From positions 340,174,502-340,238,501 of the forward strand of contig NC_081414.1 in NCBI RefSeq assembly GCF_030272615.1: a stretch of 64,000 nucleotides of DNA. Direction: 5' to 3'. The notes beneath the pieces are model-generated. The model saw only the letters and a program-made list of their open reading frames with translations. It was not told where the DNA came from and searched no databases. Shown here piece after piece: positions 1 through 12,574 of the stretch. This stretch comes from Cryptomeria japonica. Lineage: Eukaryota; Streptophyta; Pinopsida; Cupressales; Cupressaceae. The first letter of the stretch is position 1. The number at the start of each line of letters is the position of its first letter. The translations under genes were made by a program, and so were the position numbers.

Positions 1-1140
1 TATCAGTTGCATGGATTCAGTCAGTTTCAGAGAAGACACAACAGTAATAATGGGCTTCAACAAATCAAATCTTTCAACAGACTCAGACAACATTATGGTT
101 TAGTGCTATCTATCCTTTTTGTGAAAGTAAACATTGTGACCACAATCAAATAGGACTTATACAAGTGACAAGAGACACTAAACTTAAGGACTACAATGGA
201 TGTTGGTGTCGAGTCTTGGTTTTCTTTTGATTTTATCTTTCTGGTGACATGTCTTTTAGCTTTTCTAGGATGTCTCTGACTAGATATTCTATCTCCGGGA
301 TGTCTTTGACTAGAAATGCAAGGATGGGGTATTGTCACCTATTTTTATTTGTTGTCTATGAATTGTCTCTTAGTAATGCTATGACTTGTCCAAGGATATG
401 AAGACACTATGAGTCTAGTGTGAACTGGGGCATTTTTTTTTTGCGACTGTCTTATCTCCATGCAAATAGGTACAATGACTTTCTGGGTTGAACATATACC
501 TCGATTGTCATAACCTATTTTGCCATAATAAAGCTCAATGATGATAACGCACAAGAAGCTCGTTTCACTTTCATATCTTCTGTCTTCCATCCCCCTTTCT
601 TGATTGACCTCCATCGTCCTTCTTGAGTCTGTGTAGCCTGTTATCACATGATTGAGTATAATGACACACCAAAAACATCTGCATTTCATGTAGTTTGCAC
701 CTTCATTACCACATATTATTGTTTCATACATACATATAGATATCACAATTACATCACATCTTGCGCACAACACATGTTAGCACATTTTACATTTTCATCA
801 TGTAAATAATCATTTGCATTATCATATTCATCTGCATTTCATACATTCATATTTGCATTGGCATAACATATAAAAACATAAAAGAACAAAAATATTGCAT
901 TTCATCATATACATATTTGGATCCATATCATAATCATCACATAGAAACATACATCATGAAACATCTCATCACATAGGTACGCATGCATATAGTTGCCGCA
1001 AAGATGAATCATCTCATATATATAATCATAAATGTCATGATATAATGATGTCAAAATACATATGGCTACAAAATCACCTGAAGGTTTCTACATCATCATA
1101 CAAAATAGTACAAAATTGATACATAGAGAGCCCTCTATGG
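1..1140. other. Non-coding, no gene seen
   Basis: AT-rich sequence with many short catat/tcatca runs. The open frames here are short and show no recognisable domain. From its place next to the antisense plant-mobile-domain ORF and upstream of the LTR at 4,234 it is probably internal sequence of the same retrotransposon, but nothing in it proves this. Confidence 0.4.
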
Positions 1141-3030
1141 CTATGATGAACTCCCTCCCTCGGAGCCGCCTGGCCTCAATGGAGTCTGAGCCCTAGAAGG
1201 ACCCACCCTAGGATCATCTCTCCTGCCCCCTCTATCTGATGGTGGTGGAGGACCCATAGCCCCACCACTGGACGCCTGTCTCTTCTGGCTCCCTCCCGTA
1301 GTCGTCGCTATCTGCGATGGTTTGCGGAAGCTCCTCGCCCACTGCTCTGGTGGCACTGCCCCATAATATAGGTCTCGCCAGTAACCTATCTCCTCCCCTG
1401 CCCATAGAACATAGGCATATCCAGCCCTTGTGTCCTCTGCCACCTGCCTCCCAGCCCTCAGCGCTGTCTCAGCCTCAGTATAGCGCTGGATAGCCTGATC
1501 CCACTCATGCTCTGTCTCCCTCAGTCGCCTCCTGAGCCCAGCTGTCTCCCTCTCTAGGTCTTGGATCTCATCTGCCTGTCCCTGGCAGATCTCCCTCAGC
1601 TCAAGCAGCTCATCCTCCTCCTCCTCGACCTCCTGTGTCTCTACCTGTGGCTCCCCCTATACTGGTACCTGTGCCTCTACCTGTACCTACCTCTACCCCT
1701 GTCCCTACACCTTCTAGGATGATGTGCTTCTGGCACATGTAGTGGCAATCCACTGTGACTCCTCACCACTCGAGCCTGTCTCTCCTCCCCACCCTCTCTC
1801 CGTGGAGCCACCCTCCTCTCTCCAACTGCACCCCACCTCCTCCATCGGCCTCTCTCCCCACCATCTCCATCATCATCATCATCTCCATCCCCACCACCAT
1901 CTCCATCTAGAGGCTCCCCTGGGTTTGTCAGTCATGGAAAGGGATGCTCAGCCCAATACGCCGTGTACTCTGCATCCATGCCTGCATCCTCAATCTCTGG
2001 CCATATATCCCATGACATCAGCACCATCTCTACTAGCTGCACCACGACTTGATCATACGACAACAATGGCCCAAAGTGTTCCTGATCCCTAACTGTCCGA
2101 GCATACATCTCGGAACCCCATGGCATCCGCTGAATACAGCCAAACTGCCTGCATACCCTGTCAATCAGCTATCTCTCCAATACATAAGGTGTTGGCCCAA
2201 TCAGATATCTACTCCGGAAGGTATACGGTAGATCCACTACGTCCTCCTCCCACTACTCGCACTCACAGTATAGCCTCCATATCACAGTGTCAATCTCATC
2301 TAGGACTCGACACCAATGTTCCAACCTGCCAATCCGTGGCTGTGAAGTAATCATATCATATAGATGCACAAAGTTGCATCCATGACCCCTGCCCCTAAAA
2401 TGTATCGGTCAGGTAACCGACAGATGCTCATATGCCCACACCTGCAACAATATAACTCCGTAGCCCAATCCTACAGATCCATGATACACAAACTGATGCA
2501 GCTCATAGTACAAGTGTGCCAGCACACACGGTCCCCAGGCATATCTGGTGTGATGTGTAACCAGTGTCTCCAAGGTGCTCCCCCAGCCCACAGCCAACCC
2601 TCGTGTCGCCCTATCTAGACACAGGAACCCATTGATCACACCTCCTAGCACTGCTGGTAGTGCTAGTCCTGTCGTTGTCATGATATCCCATGCCACGTGT
2701 CTAGCCCTCATCTCTAGTCCCGGATCCTGGAACACTCATCTCAGGGCCTCCCTATCTCCATCTCGATCATAGGGTATCAACTCCCCATAATCGGTATCCG
2801 CAGAATCCTGTATACATCCTCTAAGGTGACTGTCATCTCACCCATCGGTAAATGAAATGTGCATGTCTCTGAGTGCCACCTCTCAGCAAGTGCAGTCAAC
2901 AAACCCATGTTCACCCGAAACTCAGGCACATACAAGATGTATCTCAAACCCATAGCCTCAATAGCAGCTCGATCCTCGAATGCTAGCTCTGGTCATAATC
3001 TCTACGTCAACGAGAATCTCTCTCATGACT
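1141..3030 (-). pseudogene. Plant mobile domain (PMD/MAIN-like) protein, broken, antisense in an LTR retrotransposon
   Basis: Read on the minus strand, several frames together give a plant mobile domain protein. At about 2,990-2,820 there is AIEAMGLRYILYVPEFRVN, then ALAERWHSETCTFHLPMGEM and TVTLEDVYRILRIP, the typical PMD start with its FHLPxGEMTxTLEDV signature. At 2,735-2,409 comes GGVINGFLCLDRATRG and WGPCVLAHLYYELHQ followed by LLQVWAYEHLSV, matching the family's leader and 'LQLWAWERL' block. The 3' part (2,126-1,932 and 1,443-1,141) ends in a Gly/Ser/Pro-rich tail. At least four stops or frameshifts interrupt it, so it is a pseudogene. Known: PMD proteins occur both as host genes and as passengers of transposons. 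Inferred: because the LTR at 4,234 and its polypurine tract point to a + strand element, this ORF is an antisense accessory ORF like those described for Tat/Ogre-type elements. It could instead be an independent transposon fragment. Confidence 0.7.
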
Positions 3031-3091
3031 CTAGCATAGGCAAATACTCCTACACTCAAGCAAAGCAATCATGTCAGTCAAAGTGACACTC

Positions 3092-3421
3092 ACTATTCAT
3101 CACAAAGTGTTGCTATCTATCCCAGTGATAGTCACTATTCATCACAAAGTGTTACTATCTATCCTAGTGGTACTCCCTGTTCATCACAAAGTACTACGAG
3201 TTTTGCACTCCCTGTTCATCACAAAGTGCTGCTCATATTTGCACTCACTGTTCATCACAAAGTGCTACACCTATTGGTACTCCCTGTTCATCACAAAGTA
3301 CTATGTCTTGGTACTCACTGTTCATCACAAAGTGCCTTGATCTATCCTATCCTAGGGCCTCTGCTTGAGTGTATCCTCTTGAGTAGTTTCCTAATTGGTA
3401 GCGTATGTTCATCACAAAACT
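3092..3421. repeat. Tandem repeat, core TTCATCACAAAGTG
   Basis: The core ttcatcacaaagtg recurs at about 3,096, 3,138, 3,180, 3,215, 3,251, 3,287, 3,321 and, weaker, 3,408. Spacing is 34-42 bp except for the last copy. The linker varies around 'ctattggtactccctg'. It lies between the antisense PMD ORF and the polypurine tract, where Tat/Ogre-type retrotransposons usually carry tandem repeats. Confidence 0.85.
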
Positions 3422-3464
3422 GTCGATTTGCCCTAGAAGATATAAATGCATATTTTAACATAAA

Positions 3465-3720
3465 CACGCTTACAGACTGCACAAACGCGCTTGCTCTGCA
3501 CAGACGCGCCTATAATACACAAACGTGCCTATGCTCTGCACAGACGCGCCTGTCCTACACAGACGTACCCACATTTCACAAACATGTCTGCACAACACAG
3601 GCGCGTTCGCATTTGACATAGATGCTGCTGAATTCATAGACGCGCCTGGCATAAATGCAGACGCGCCTATCCAACCTAGACACGCCTGGCACCAACGCAA
3701 ATGCGCCTACACATTTTTGA
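3465..3720. repeat. Tandem repeat, core CACAGACGCGCCTG
   Basis: About ten diverged units of 20-28 bp, each centred on acgcgcct or a variant (aaacgcgctt, aaacgtgcct, agacgtaccc). CpG content is high for this neighbourhood, and many variants look like C to T decay of the CGCG core. It belongs to the same 3' non-coding block as the repeat just upstream. Confidence 0.8.
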
Positions 3721-4218
3721 CAGTTTTTGACATTATCCTAAAGCGCATTTATTGCACTACCTAGCATGCATTAATGACAACAATTAATGTGACAAGGTAC
3801 AAGGAGGTTTTTGAGGTACTTACCAGCTCTCCTGCATCTGCTGGCCTCTGAAATCAGCAAACGCAATCGAATATGTGAACCAATGCCATCACTGTTGACT
3901 AATGCTACTCTATTCTCGCTCTGCACTCTGATCTCTTGGATGTGTGGATGACAATGAGGATGTATTCCCCTCATGGTCTATTTTATAAACTGCCCTAGCC
4001 CTAGCCCTCGTCTCCCGAGTCAGTCTTCTTTATCCCATGACTCTGTCACTCTATCCAGCCAGTCCATTCTAGCCATTCTTTCTTATCGAGAGATTGTCTG
4101 CGATCTTTCTAGACATTTTCATCCAATCTCTCGAGGGAGCATATCATTCCCATTTTGGGGCAACTTTGTATCAGTTTATCTTATCTTCTTTGAAACAATG
4201 CGACAAGCTGTATTGTCT

Positions 4219-4233
4219 CAAAGAGGGGCAAAA
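4219..4233 (+). other. Polypurine tract of LTR retrotransposon
   Basis: The run caaagaggggcaaaa directly precedes TGTAGACACC, the expected start of an LTR. This fixes the element on the + strand and makes the following LTR its 3' LTR. Confidence 0.65.
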
Positions 4234-4260
4234 TGTAGACACCTAAAATTGTCATGTCTA

Positions 4261-4492
4261 ATTAAATAAATATGTTATTTATTTAATTACTTTAACCTAA
4301 TTCTTCTATTAATTAAATAAATCTTTATTTATTTAATTAATTCATTTATCCTCTTCTAGCCTTATTTCTCATTTAAATAAATACATTTATTTATTTAAAT
4401 TATCCTTTTCCTAAATTAAATAAATATTTTATTTATTTAATTGATCTCACTTCTTCTATTAATTAAATAAATATTTATTTATTTAATTAATT
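4261..4492. repeat. Five AT-only palindromes inside the LTR
   Basis: Near-perfect inverted repeats of the form TTAAATAAAT-n-TTTATTTATTTAA lie at 4,261-4,287, 4,308-4,341, 4,371-4,400, 4,413-4,442 and 4,458-4,492. The separators are pyrimidine-rich (cttctattaa, atccttttcct). Each palindrome is 27-35 bp and could extrude as a hairpin. Confidence 0.85.
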
Positions 4493-4655
4493 CATTAGCC
4501 TTTTCTACCCATGACACATGTCATTCATCTCTTAATTCCTACACTACCTACCCCTCTCATTATTTTATTATTTTCTCTACCTACCCTCTAATCATAGCCG
4601 ACCATTTATCTTTTACACCTCTCAATCTTATCCCTCCATTTCTTATAGTGTCTTC

Positions 4656-4663
4656 TATATAAG
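4656..4663 (+). promoter_or_regulatory. TATA-like box of LTR promoter
   Basis: TATATAAG within tcttctatataaggagatgc, placed about 420 bp into the LTR. This is a plausible RNA polymerase II start for the retrotransposon. It is judged by motif and position only. Confidence 0.5.
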
Positions 4664-5010
4664 GAGATGCTTCCTTCATTATCAAACCCTAACTATGCAT
4701 CCTGACTACTTGATCAATTGACTACACTACACTTTGCACTTTCATATGCAATCCTACTTGCAACCACATTTCCGGTCTTTGTTGAGCTCTTGTGCACATA
4801 TAAAATATAAGAGCAAATATATCAAGCAAGATCAATGGAGATTCAAACCCTATTGGGCATGTGATGGTATAATCTTTGTGATTTCATTTGATTTGCATTG
4901 TCTTAAGTAATCTTCATATGTTATGGTGGATCTTTGTTGTTGTTAGGCTAGGGTTTTGTGGTTGAATTCATTTAGTCTTTCATTATTGTTATATCCATTT
5001 TCACCATATA

Positions 5011-8000
5011 CAGGTTGTAAGAATCATGATTTTGAACAATTGAATGGCCTTGAAGAATGCAACAGTTTTTTATAAGCTATTAATGTAACTAGTGAGGACA
5101 TTATACCACAAAGAAAGAACACAGAAAGGTTGCCCCTAGATAAATGGAGCGATGCAGATAGCCATGTCCTACTCATTGATGATGTTGCACATGCTCAATA
5201 TGTTGGTCCAATATAAGATTTGACTAGTTGAGAATTCATGGGCTAGAAAGAATGCAATACTCTACAACTCATCCATAGGGCTTTCTAATTTCCAACCAAA
5301 GTAGGTCTAAGACTTGATAATGAAAGAAAGAATAAGAATAGGTAAAGTATACATGAATCAAATTCATACATATCTCCACTAAGAAGAGTGTGATCTTGAC
5401 TTTGATGAAAAAATTTACAAATTAAATATTAATGTCTTATATATAAATAATTTTTATTATTATTAACGCTATAATTTATCTATGACTGTGACTACTATTA
5501 TAACTATTATTAATTATTATTATTATTTTTCTTTATTTAAGATTAAATAAAAGAAAGAGAGGAAGACTCCCTAAGCACACTAAGTGCTTTTCTCATTCTA
5601 CCTAACATTGAGACCAACGGGACAACGCATAATTTTGTTAGGAGGATTCCATTCCTTACCTTTTCCTCTAGTCAACTTCCTTACCCTTTTATCCTTTTCA
5701 ATTCTTCGCTGCAAATACGCAAAGGATTACATTTAATCGAGTTGTAGATTATCGAAATAAAATTAATTTATGCTTGCGTTTGCGTCTACTTCTTTGGTAG
5801 GGGGCATGTTTATCGTCTAGGCAACTAGGTGGACCAAGATTCCCCTCCTATTTCACTTCACGTCATCCTACCTAATCCACCTCACTTGTTGCTGGAATTA
5901 ATACTTTTAATTGGACAAATTAAATATAATATTTAGACAAATCAAATAAGTGAATTATGTTTGGAAGATGTTAGAAATTTATATTAGAAAATTATAATTT
6001 TGTTTTCAAGTATATATAAAGGGTGAAGATTTATATTTGTGGAATTGTTTTTGTATAAATGATCTAGAATGGAAAAAAAATTCATTTATATTTGAATTGT
6101 AATTGTGTTTATAGATATTATTTGAGAATTGTTAAATAATATTTTATTTTATTTTGGTCAATTTTTTAAGAAATTTGAATTTTTTTTGATAAAATGATCA
6201 AATATAACAAATAAACATTATGTATGTCTAAAATGGTGTATGCTTTTATAATACCGATATTGATTACAATTGATAACGACACTCTCAATGATTCCACCGT
6301 ACACGTTTTCAAAATGAACGATGAATGTCTTCAAGTACAAAACATAGCAACACAAATTTGCACAAACTTTATGATTACATATAGCTCATGCTAACTAGTA
6401 AAAGGTCAACACAAAGATTTTAAAAGTTTAGATTTCAATATAAAAGTTTCTTAGCTTAATTCCATAACCTTTCAAAATTAATAAGAAAAACCTAAAAGTC
6501 AAAATTGATTTATGAAAATGAATAATAATATAAATATACAATTTATAAATTTATTATTACATAAAAAGTGTTCTAATAAAAATGTGTCATAAAATATAAG
6601 GGAAAAGGGTAGGTATACAATGTTCACCATTGGGACTTAAATTTGACAATCTACCTTGCCTAACAAGCAATGTTTTCCCCTATGGTTTAGTTTTCATTAT
6701 CCTTTTGCATGACATTATTTATTTTTAATGCAAGTCAAATTTTATATAATAAATACATTATAAAAATCTATAAATGATTTTAACATATTCATTTCATATT
6801 ATTCCAAATAATTTTATATCTTACAATATGCCATCAATCTAATTTTTTTCCGAATTTTGATTGTATTTTTTTTTTTAATATTCTAAATCAATTTATCTAC
6901 ACCTTATAAATTCATTGTTATTATTTAGATAAATTTACACCTTACAATTAGAATCAAAACTATTATATTTTCAAAATTAATACCATATAGAAAATCTCTC
7001 TATCAAAGCAAACATTTTCAAATTTTCTATGTAATAATTTAATCCAAAAAACCTCAAAGTCTATAATAAACTTTATGATAACATTAGCATGAAACTTGTA
7101 ACATATTCATATTAAAATGAAACTAATGATGTATTAGTGTGTTGTGCATTATATGAAACACACCATCATTACAAATCTGAACAAAAATAAAAGTTCTAAA
7201 ACATTTTAAATTCTTCTTTGCTTAACAAATGATGTATTAGTGTGTTGTGCATTATATGAAACGCACCATCATTACAAGTCTGAACAAAAATAAAAGCTCT
7301 AAAACATTTTAAATTCTTTTTTTCTTAACATTTGTCTTCATTCCATCATTAAAGTGTTGTTGGAGACACTTTCATAAAGACATCCAACAAAATAATTTAA
7401 TTGATGATTTTGTTTAAAATCACTATTAAATTTTGTTAGCTTTTTAAATATCTTTTATGTTAGCAAACAAGTTTGATGAAGACATACACACATTAATTCT
7501 ATCTGTTTTTTATGCAAGTTGGATAAACTTAATTAAGATAGAAGAAATATACATATTAATCTTATGTATATCTTAATATAAATTGAAATAATTAAAGATA
7601 ACTAAAATAGTTTGTATAATTGATATATCTTTCATTTTTATCAAGGAAAAAATATCAAAATGAAAAAAGAGTGAAATATTTATTTGATGTGGGTGGTGAT
7701 AGAGAAGTAACATTAGCCATAAGAAAAATAAAATAGTAAGTGAATATCATAATGTTGGATGATAAAAATGAATACACTCTATTGCAAATATCAAATTTAA
7801 ATTTTGCTTAGTTGAATTTGTGATTTCTCATGTCCTAAGTGAGAATCATATCATGAGATCAAATGCTCTCACATGCAAATTGCCATCATTTAATTTCATA
7901 CTTTTAATTTAATTTATTTGGATCAAACAAAAAGATTATATCATGCAATGTTAGAAGTTGAACCGATAAAAAAAGTAGTAAATGCATACAAGCTTTGAGC

Positions 8001-8384
8001 CATTAAATTATATTTTTCGAATGTCATTCATTTGATACAAAGATATACTATTTACTTTTTTACTTGTTTAAAGAAGATGTTAAATATAACAAATAGAAAC
8101 AATTATTTAAAATGTTGGAATATGATAAAATATTATTATAAATGAAATTACTATAAATAGAAGCTAAAAAATATTTGGAAGTGGAAAATTCTATAAAGAA
8201 AATTAAAATAATATAAATTTTAAAATACTTTATTTTATTAAAAATAAAAGGAAACATATAATTTTAATATTATTTTTTTTCTAGATTAAATTGCATGTAT
8301 TAACATATTATCAAATATTTATAATTATATTCATTATTTAACTAGTAGAGAAAGATCTAATGTTGGTCTAGGAGACTATTGAAT
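5011..8384. other. AT-rich spacer, no gene seen
   Basis: Long AT-rich stretch with no ORF that shows a domain; the longest frames are low-complexity. It contains one clear tandem duplication (7,128-7,332). Probably very old element debris. Confidence 0.5.
7128..7332. repeat. Tandem duplication, 103-bp unit
   Basis: The segment starting gatgtattagtgtgttgtgc at 7,128 is repeated from 7,231 with a handful of substitutions (for example aaacacacc against aaacgcacc, aaagttct against aaagctct). The period is exactly 103 bp. Confidence 0.9.
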
Positions 8385-10000
8385 GAGTCTAACAATCATC
8401 CCAAAATGTTTTAGTGGATACCTTAGACTTTAATAAAGTCTATGACAAAATTAATTGGACTTGCATTCTTAAAGTGCTACATTGGTTGGTCTTTGAGTCA
8501 AACATTCAAAATCATACATGTACAAATGTTGTTCAAAGATTTCAATGTTAATCTTGTTATTAATACGTCTATGTCATATTATTTGGAACTATAATGATCT
8601 ATAAGATAAGGGTGTCCTTTATCTCCCTTTTTATATGTTCTTATAACTAATACTTTGAGATATATTCTTCAAAAAGATAATCAAATGAAGCTTATTAAAT
8701 GCATATCTATTCCTCAAAACAAGGTGGTTATTAATTGCCACTTTGTTGATGACAAAATGTTGCTCCTACAAAATTTTGAAGAAGAATTAAACAACATCTT
8801 AGACATCCTAAATCTATATCATGTTATTTTTAGTTACCAATTAGTGCATAACAAGATTGAATTTTCAATGTCTTGGAATTGCTCTATTTCTTGGTGTATT
8901 TTTAAAAAGTGGAGGCAAATTAAACATGAGGAGATAACAAGATATCTTAACTTTCATTTTGGTTTGAGGGTCTCTCTTTTTGAAACATGGGTATGGTTCT
9001 TAAATAGATTAAAAAAAGTTGTTTAATTGGATAACACATACTTATCCTTAGTAGATAGTATTCAAGTTGCAATAAAATTCTTATTCATATTCATATGTAA
9101 TATTCATCTTATTAGATGTTATCCAAGAAAAAGATGTTCGATTCATTGCCTCTTCTTGGTCTCCCTAGATTCATTTGAGATCTAAAGGTGACTAAGATAG
9201 TATTCAAGTTGCAATAAAATTCTTATTCATATTCATATGTAATATTCATCTTATTAGATGTTATCCAAGAAAAAGATGTTCGATTCATTGCCTCTTCTTG
9301 GTCTCCCTAGATTCATTTGAGATCTAAAGGTGGCCTAGGGCTTATAGGCCCCAAAACTCAAGGACTATGCCTTGCAACAAAATAGATTATTAGAGCTGCT
9401 AGTGGAGATGAACCATAGAAAATTTTAGAGCATCATTAAATCAAAGAATATTAAGTCAATAAGAAGTGATAAGCTGGTAATTTGTTAGATAAAATGCTAA
9501 CATTCCATTTCTTTTAAATTAGAGGTTTCTTTCCTCTATAGTTTATTTGGAAAACTTGGTAACAAGCTTGTCAATTTTTGAAGTGTAATGTCCTTTCTTT
9601 ATAGCATTATTTTAGTTTTGCCTATTATTAATTTGGTGGAATAAACTTATTAATCACATAACCAACTGTTGGCTATTAGCTTTTTGAGACATGCATATTA
9701 TTTGTTCAAGAAAGGAGTTCAATAATTTAAAAATATTTGATATTAATATGTTTTGTTGGGATTCATGAAAAATATCGAAGAGCACTATTAGTTGAGTAAT
9801 AAATATAAACAATTATTAATATTTGTGCAACCATTAATTCTTCTTGATCTTTTTATGAAACCTTGTACCCTTAGAGTATGTAATTTTTAAAAAAATTGGA
9901 GATGGTTGTCCTTTAGCCATTTCACTTATCTTCTTTTGGAGAAGGTTTATATTTAAATCCTTATTTGCTGACTTCTTCTACCTTGACTTAATCATAAATT
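8385..10000 (+). pseudogene. LINE reverse transcriptase fragment
   Basis: Degraded ORF2 of a plant L1-type non-LTR retrotransposon. At 8,415-8,470 the translation reads like the RT palm motif around LDFNKVYDKINWT. At 8,655-9,026 there is an open frame of 123 residues with NCHFVDDKMLLLQNFEEEL, which carries the FVDD version of the YxDD catalytic box. At about 9,315-9,420 the 'GLGLIxPKxQGLALxxKxIIRAxSGDEPWKI' block of these LINEs can be followed, the same block seen in the better-preserved LINE at 14,100. Both ends fade out. It is interrupted by a 142-bp tandem duplication at 9,054-9,337. Confidence 0.75.
9054..9337. repeat. Tandem duplication, 142-bp unit, inside LINE fragment
   Basis: Sequence from gatagtattcaagttgcaat at 9,054 is repeated from 9,196 nearly without change, up to agatctaaaggtg. 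The near identity shows that the duplication is much younger than the surrounding LINE decay. Confidence 0.92.
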
Positions 10001-10289
10001 GGAGTGTATATTTAGCTCTAAAATTTGGACCAAAATGAATGATCAAATATGAAAATTTAAAGCTACTTTTGAAATTCATGGAAATATATTATGGTTCAAC
10101 TATTTTAATTGCCCTTATTACGAATACATTGAAAATATTAAACATTTGTTTTGGGACTACATATTTGTTAAGAAGTAAGGGACTACTATGTTTTAAATTA
10201 TTGAATTAATGATAAGCTATTTATGGTTTTGGTATGCATCACAATGTGATTGTTTTTTACTATAAAGTAGCCAAACCGAGGGCTGACCC

Positions 10290-11935
10290 GAATGAAACAG
10301 AAAAAAGCACTACCAGCACACACACCGCAGACAAGCGGCAGTCAACCAATCCCTACTCTAGTAATCAAAAATAAAAATTGTCTGTCGCTATTGGATAACC
10401 TGAGATTGAAACCAATCTCGTCCAACAAGTGCCATAAACAACACTGAACCATCATAATGCCAATACTATAAAAATTGTTAATAGTAGCAATATTACCATG
10501 GAGCCAGGCGTTCCAACGACAAAAACTATAGCAAAAAAGAAAAGAACCAACCATACAACCTAATTATTAGCACCCATGTGCTTAGAGAGCATAAGCCCGG
10601 TCCAATCATCTGCTAGGAATTGGAATAGTTCCTTAGTGGTGTCGCTTTCAAGTCCGTCTGGATTAGCCTTATTCTGGTGGAGAAAGCATAGAGAGGTAGT
10701 CGACGAGTGCATCACTTTGACAATGAATTTCCCAATTTTGTTGACTTAGGACTCAAAGTGCTCCAGCTTTTTCTTAACACCATTTAAATCATCAGAGATA
10801 CCACTGCAACGCGAACACTGCACTGCCTCTTCCTTCTCCCCTTCATCAACAACAGTCTTCCCGCCTTCAGAATGCCTTCCATCCCCCTCAGAGGTGTGGG
10901 GCAGGGAAGTGTTAGAATGAGGGGAGGTGTTCTTGATATCCTCCTTGATGGTCTCCGAGTCGGGGACGTTAGTGCCCAAATTGGAGGAGTCTGATCCCTC
11001 CGTAGCCTCCATTTGCTCCTCCCCCTTCTCACTTTCTGCTTTCTCATAATCATCCTCTTCTTCGTTAGCATAATTCTTTCTCACGATGATTTACTTCATC
11101 TAGGGTTTGTTTCTATGGGATCCACACGGGGTGATACCATCCTCCACATCAGACTCAACAAAGAGGATTTTGGGCTCCTTTCTGGGTTTCTTGGAGGTGG
11201 GTTTCATAGTAGAAGGGTTGCTTTTATTTTTTTCCCCAATTTTGAGGGGGCAGGGGGGGCCTTGGTTAGGGGATTAACAAGGTGTCATCAGATTTTTTGA
11301 AGACTTTTTGAGGCCTTTTTTAGAGCCTTTAGGGGGACCCAGAATGGAGGGGGCGGGTTGAACCGAGATAGGTTTAGGGGGGCAAAGGGCCTTGTGAAAA
11401 TTGTATAGCCTAAACATCAGCCCTTGGTGGAGGATGGTAAAATTACCCTCTTGACTCATACAATTGCGAACATCCTTAATAGTAGACTCAAGAGCATGCA
11501 ACAGAAAGAAAGGAAAAGAAATGGTGTCATTGCGAAAGTGATTGAGCAGCGAGAAGTGATAATAGTAGAACACACCATACCTTCCCTTGAGGGTAAAGTA
11601 TTTCATTATGATTTTGCAAACCTGATCCCACGAGTAGGGTAAACATTCCCTGTTGAAACCCCCTCGCATTCTGGCCGGTTCCTCTCCCTTTTTGAAGAAG
11701 CGGTTCATGTTGTTTTTGTCCGTAACCCTACTAGTTTTCTTCCATTTCCTGCCTTCAGTAGAGAGACCCCTAGCCTGGGCAATAACTTCCTCACTAATTT
11801 CAAATGAAATATCCTCCATGACCACCCTCTTGTCCTTCCAGCTGTTGACAAACTACATGGAGAGGTTTTCGTCGAATCCCTTCATGGCTTCCATGAACGA
11901 GATGATTCCTCCTTCTTTATAGATGAATCCCTTCA
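10290..11935 (-). pseudogene. Unidentified transposon-like protein, broken
   Basis: Minus-strand coding sequence in pieces. From about 11,935 to 11,274 there is a stretch beginning GGIISFMEAMKGFDENLSM and continuing through WKDKRVVMEDISFEISEEV, IAQARGLSTEGRKWKK and LPYSWDQVCKIIMKYFTLKG, then a Lys/Pro-rich end (SILGPPKGSKKGLKKSSKN). From 11,084 to 10,746 an acidic, Ser-rich stretch ends in a possible coiled coil (LNGVKKKLEHFES). From 10,740 to 10,290 a hydrophobic stretch (GSFLFCYSFCRWNAWLHGN) follows in other frames. I recall similar 'ISFEISEEVIAQARGL'-type ORFs as repetitive sequence in plant genomes but cannot name the family. At least two stops or frameshifts break it. It may be a gag-like or accessory ORF of an LTR element. 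Confidence 0.45.
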
Positions 11936-11939
11936 TGTG

Positions 11940-12570
11940 ATTGTTGATTCAATTAAACAAGTTATTTTAATTCATATACAGAAGAATAGATGTTTTGTCA
12001 TGTTTTCTAGTAACTTTAGCAAGCAATTAGTGTTGCAAGACTTTACTTTGAGATCTTTTTTCAAGTGGCTTTTTTAATTTTTGTAGGTCCAAGTTTTATG
12101 CAAGAAGAATGTAAAAATCAAAGATCAACTTCAACAAATCAAGAACAAGTGTTGCAATTTCAATCTTATGACAAATTTAATCAAAGTAAAGTAGTTTAAA
12201 ATATAAAATAACTTTATTTTGTATCTTACTTCCATTTCTTCAATAGTTGATTTGTAATTCTTTAACAGTTACAACCTTTGGATGAAAAAGCAATAAAAAT
12301 TCCACCAACTCTAAGAAAATTTCTATATACATCTTTAGTTCTCAAGCTCAACTCAATTCCTTTTTATTTTAAGTTGTTTTTCTTGTTAAAAGTGAATTTT
12401 TAAATAAAGAAATATTTTTTATTTAATATATTTCTAATTGATTTTTGATATATTTAATTTACTATTCATTTAAAAATTCTAATATAAAATGATTTTCTTG
12501 CAAAAAAGAATAAAATAGAATAGAAAGTTGCTTTTAAATCTAGATTTTAGTTTTCTTATTCTCAAATTAT
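11940..12570. other. AT-rich spacer
   Basis: Non-coding AT-rich sequence between the unidentified - strand ORFs and the 5'-truncated LINE. No gene or clear repeat seen. Confidence 0.5.
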
Positions 12571-12574
12571 AATT

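Larger units (their letters stand above)
4234..5010 (+). mobile_element. 3' LTR (Tat/Ogre-like element suspected)
   Basis: It starts TGTAGACACCTAAAATTG right after the polypurine tract. It contains an array of AT-rich palindromes (4,261-4,492) and a TATA-like box at 4,656-4,663, then a transcribed-looking R/U5 region. The right end is uncertain: a CA at about 5,010 (catataca) and another at about 5,071 (atgcaaca) are both possible, and there is no second LTR in the window to compare with. No RT is present here, so the lineage is inferred only from the antisense PMD ORF and the upstream tandem repeats. Confidence 0.6.

Noticed and set aside
2364-2772. + strand open frames of 65-84 codons
   Set aside because: They are shadows of the minus-strand plant mobile domain ORF, which shows family motifs.
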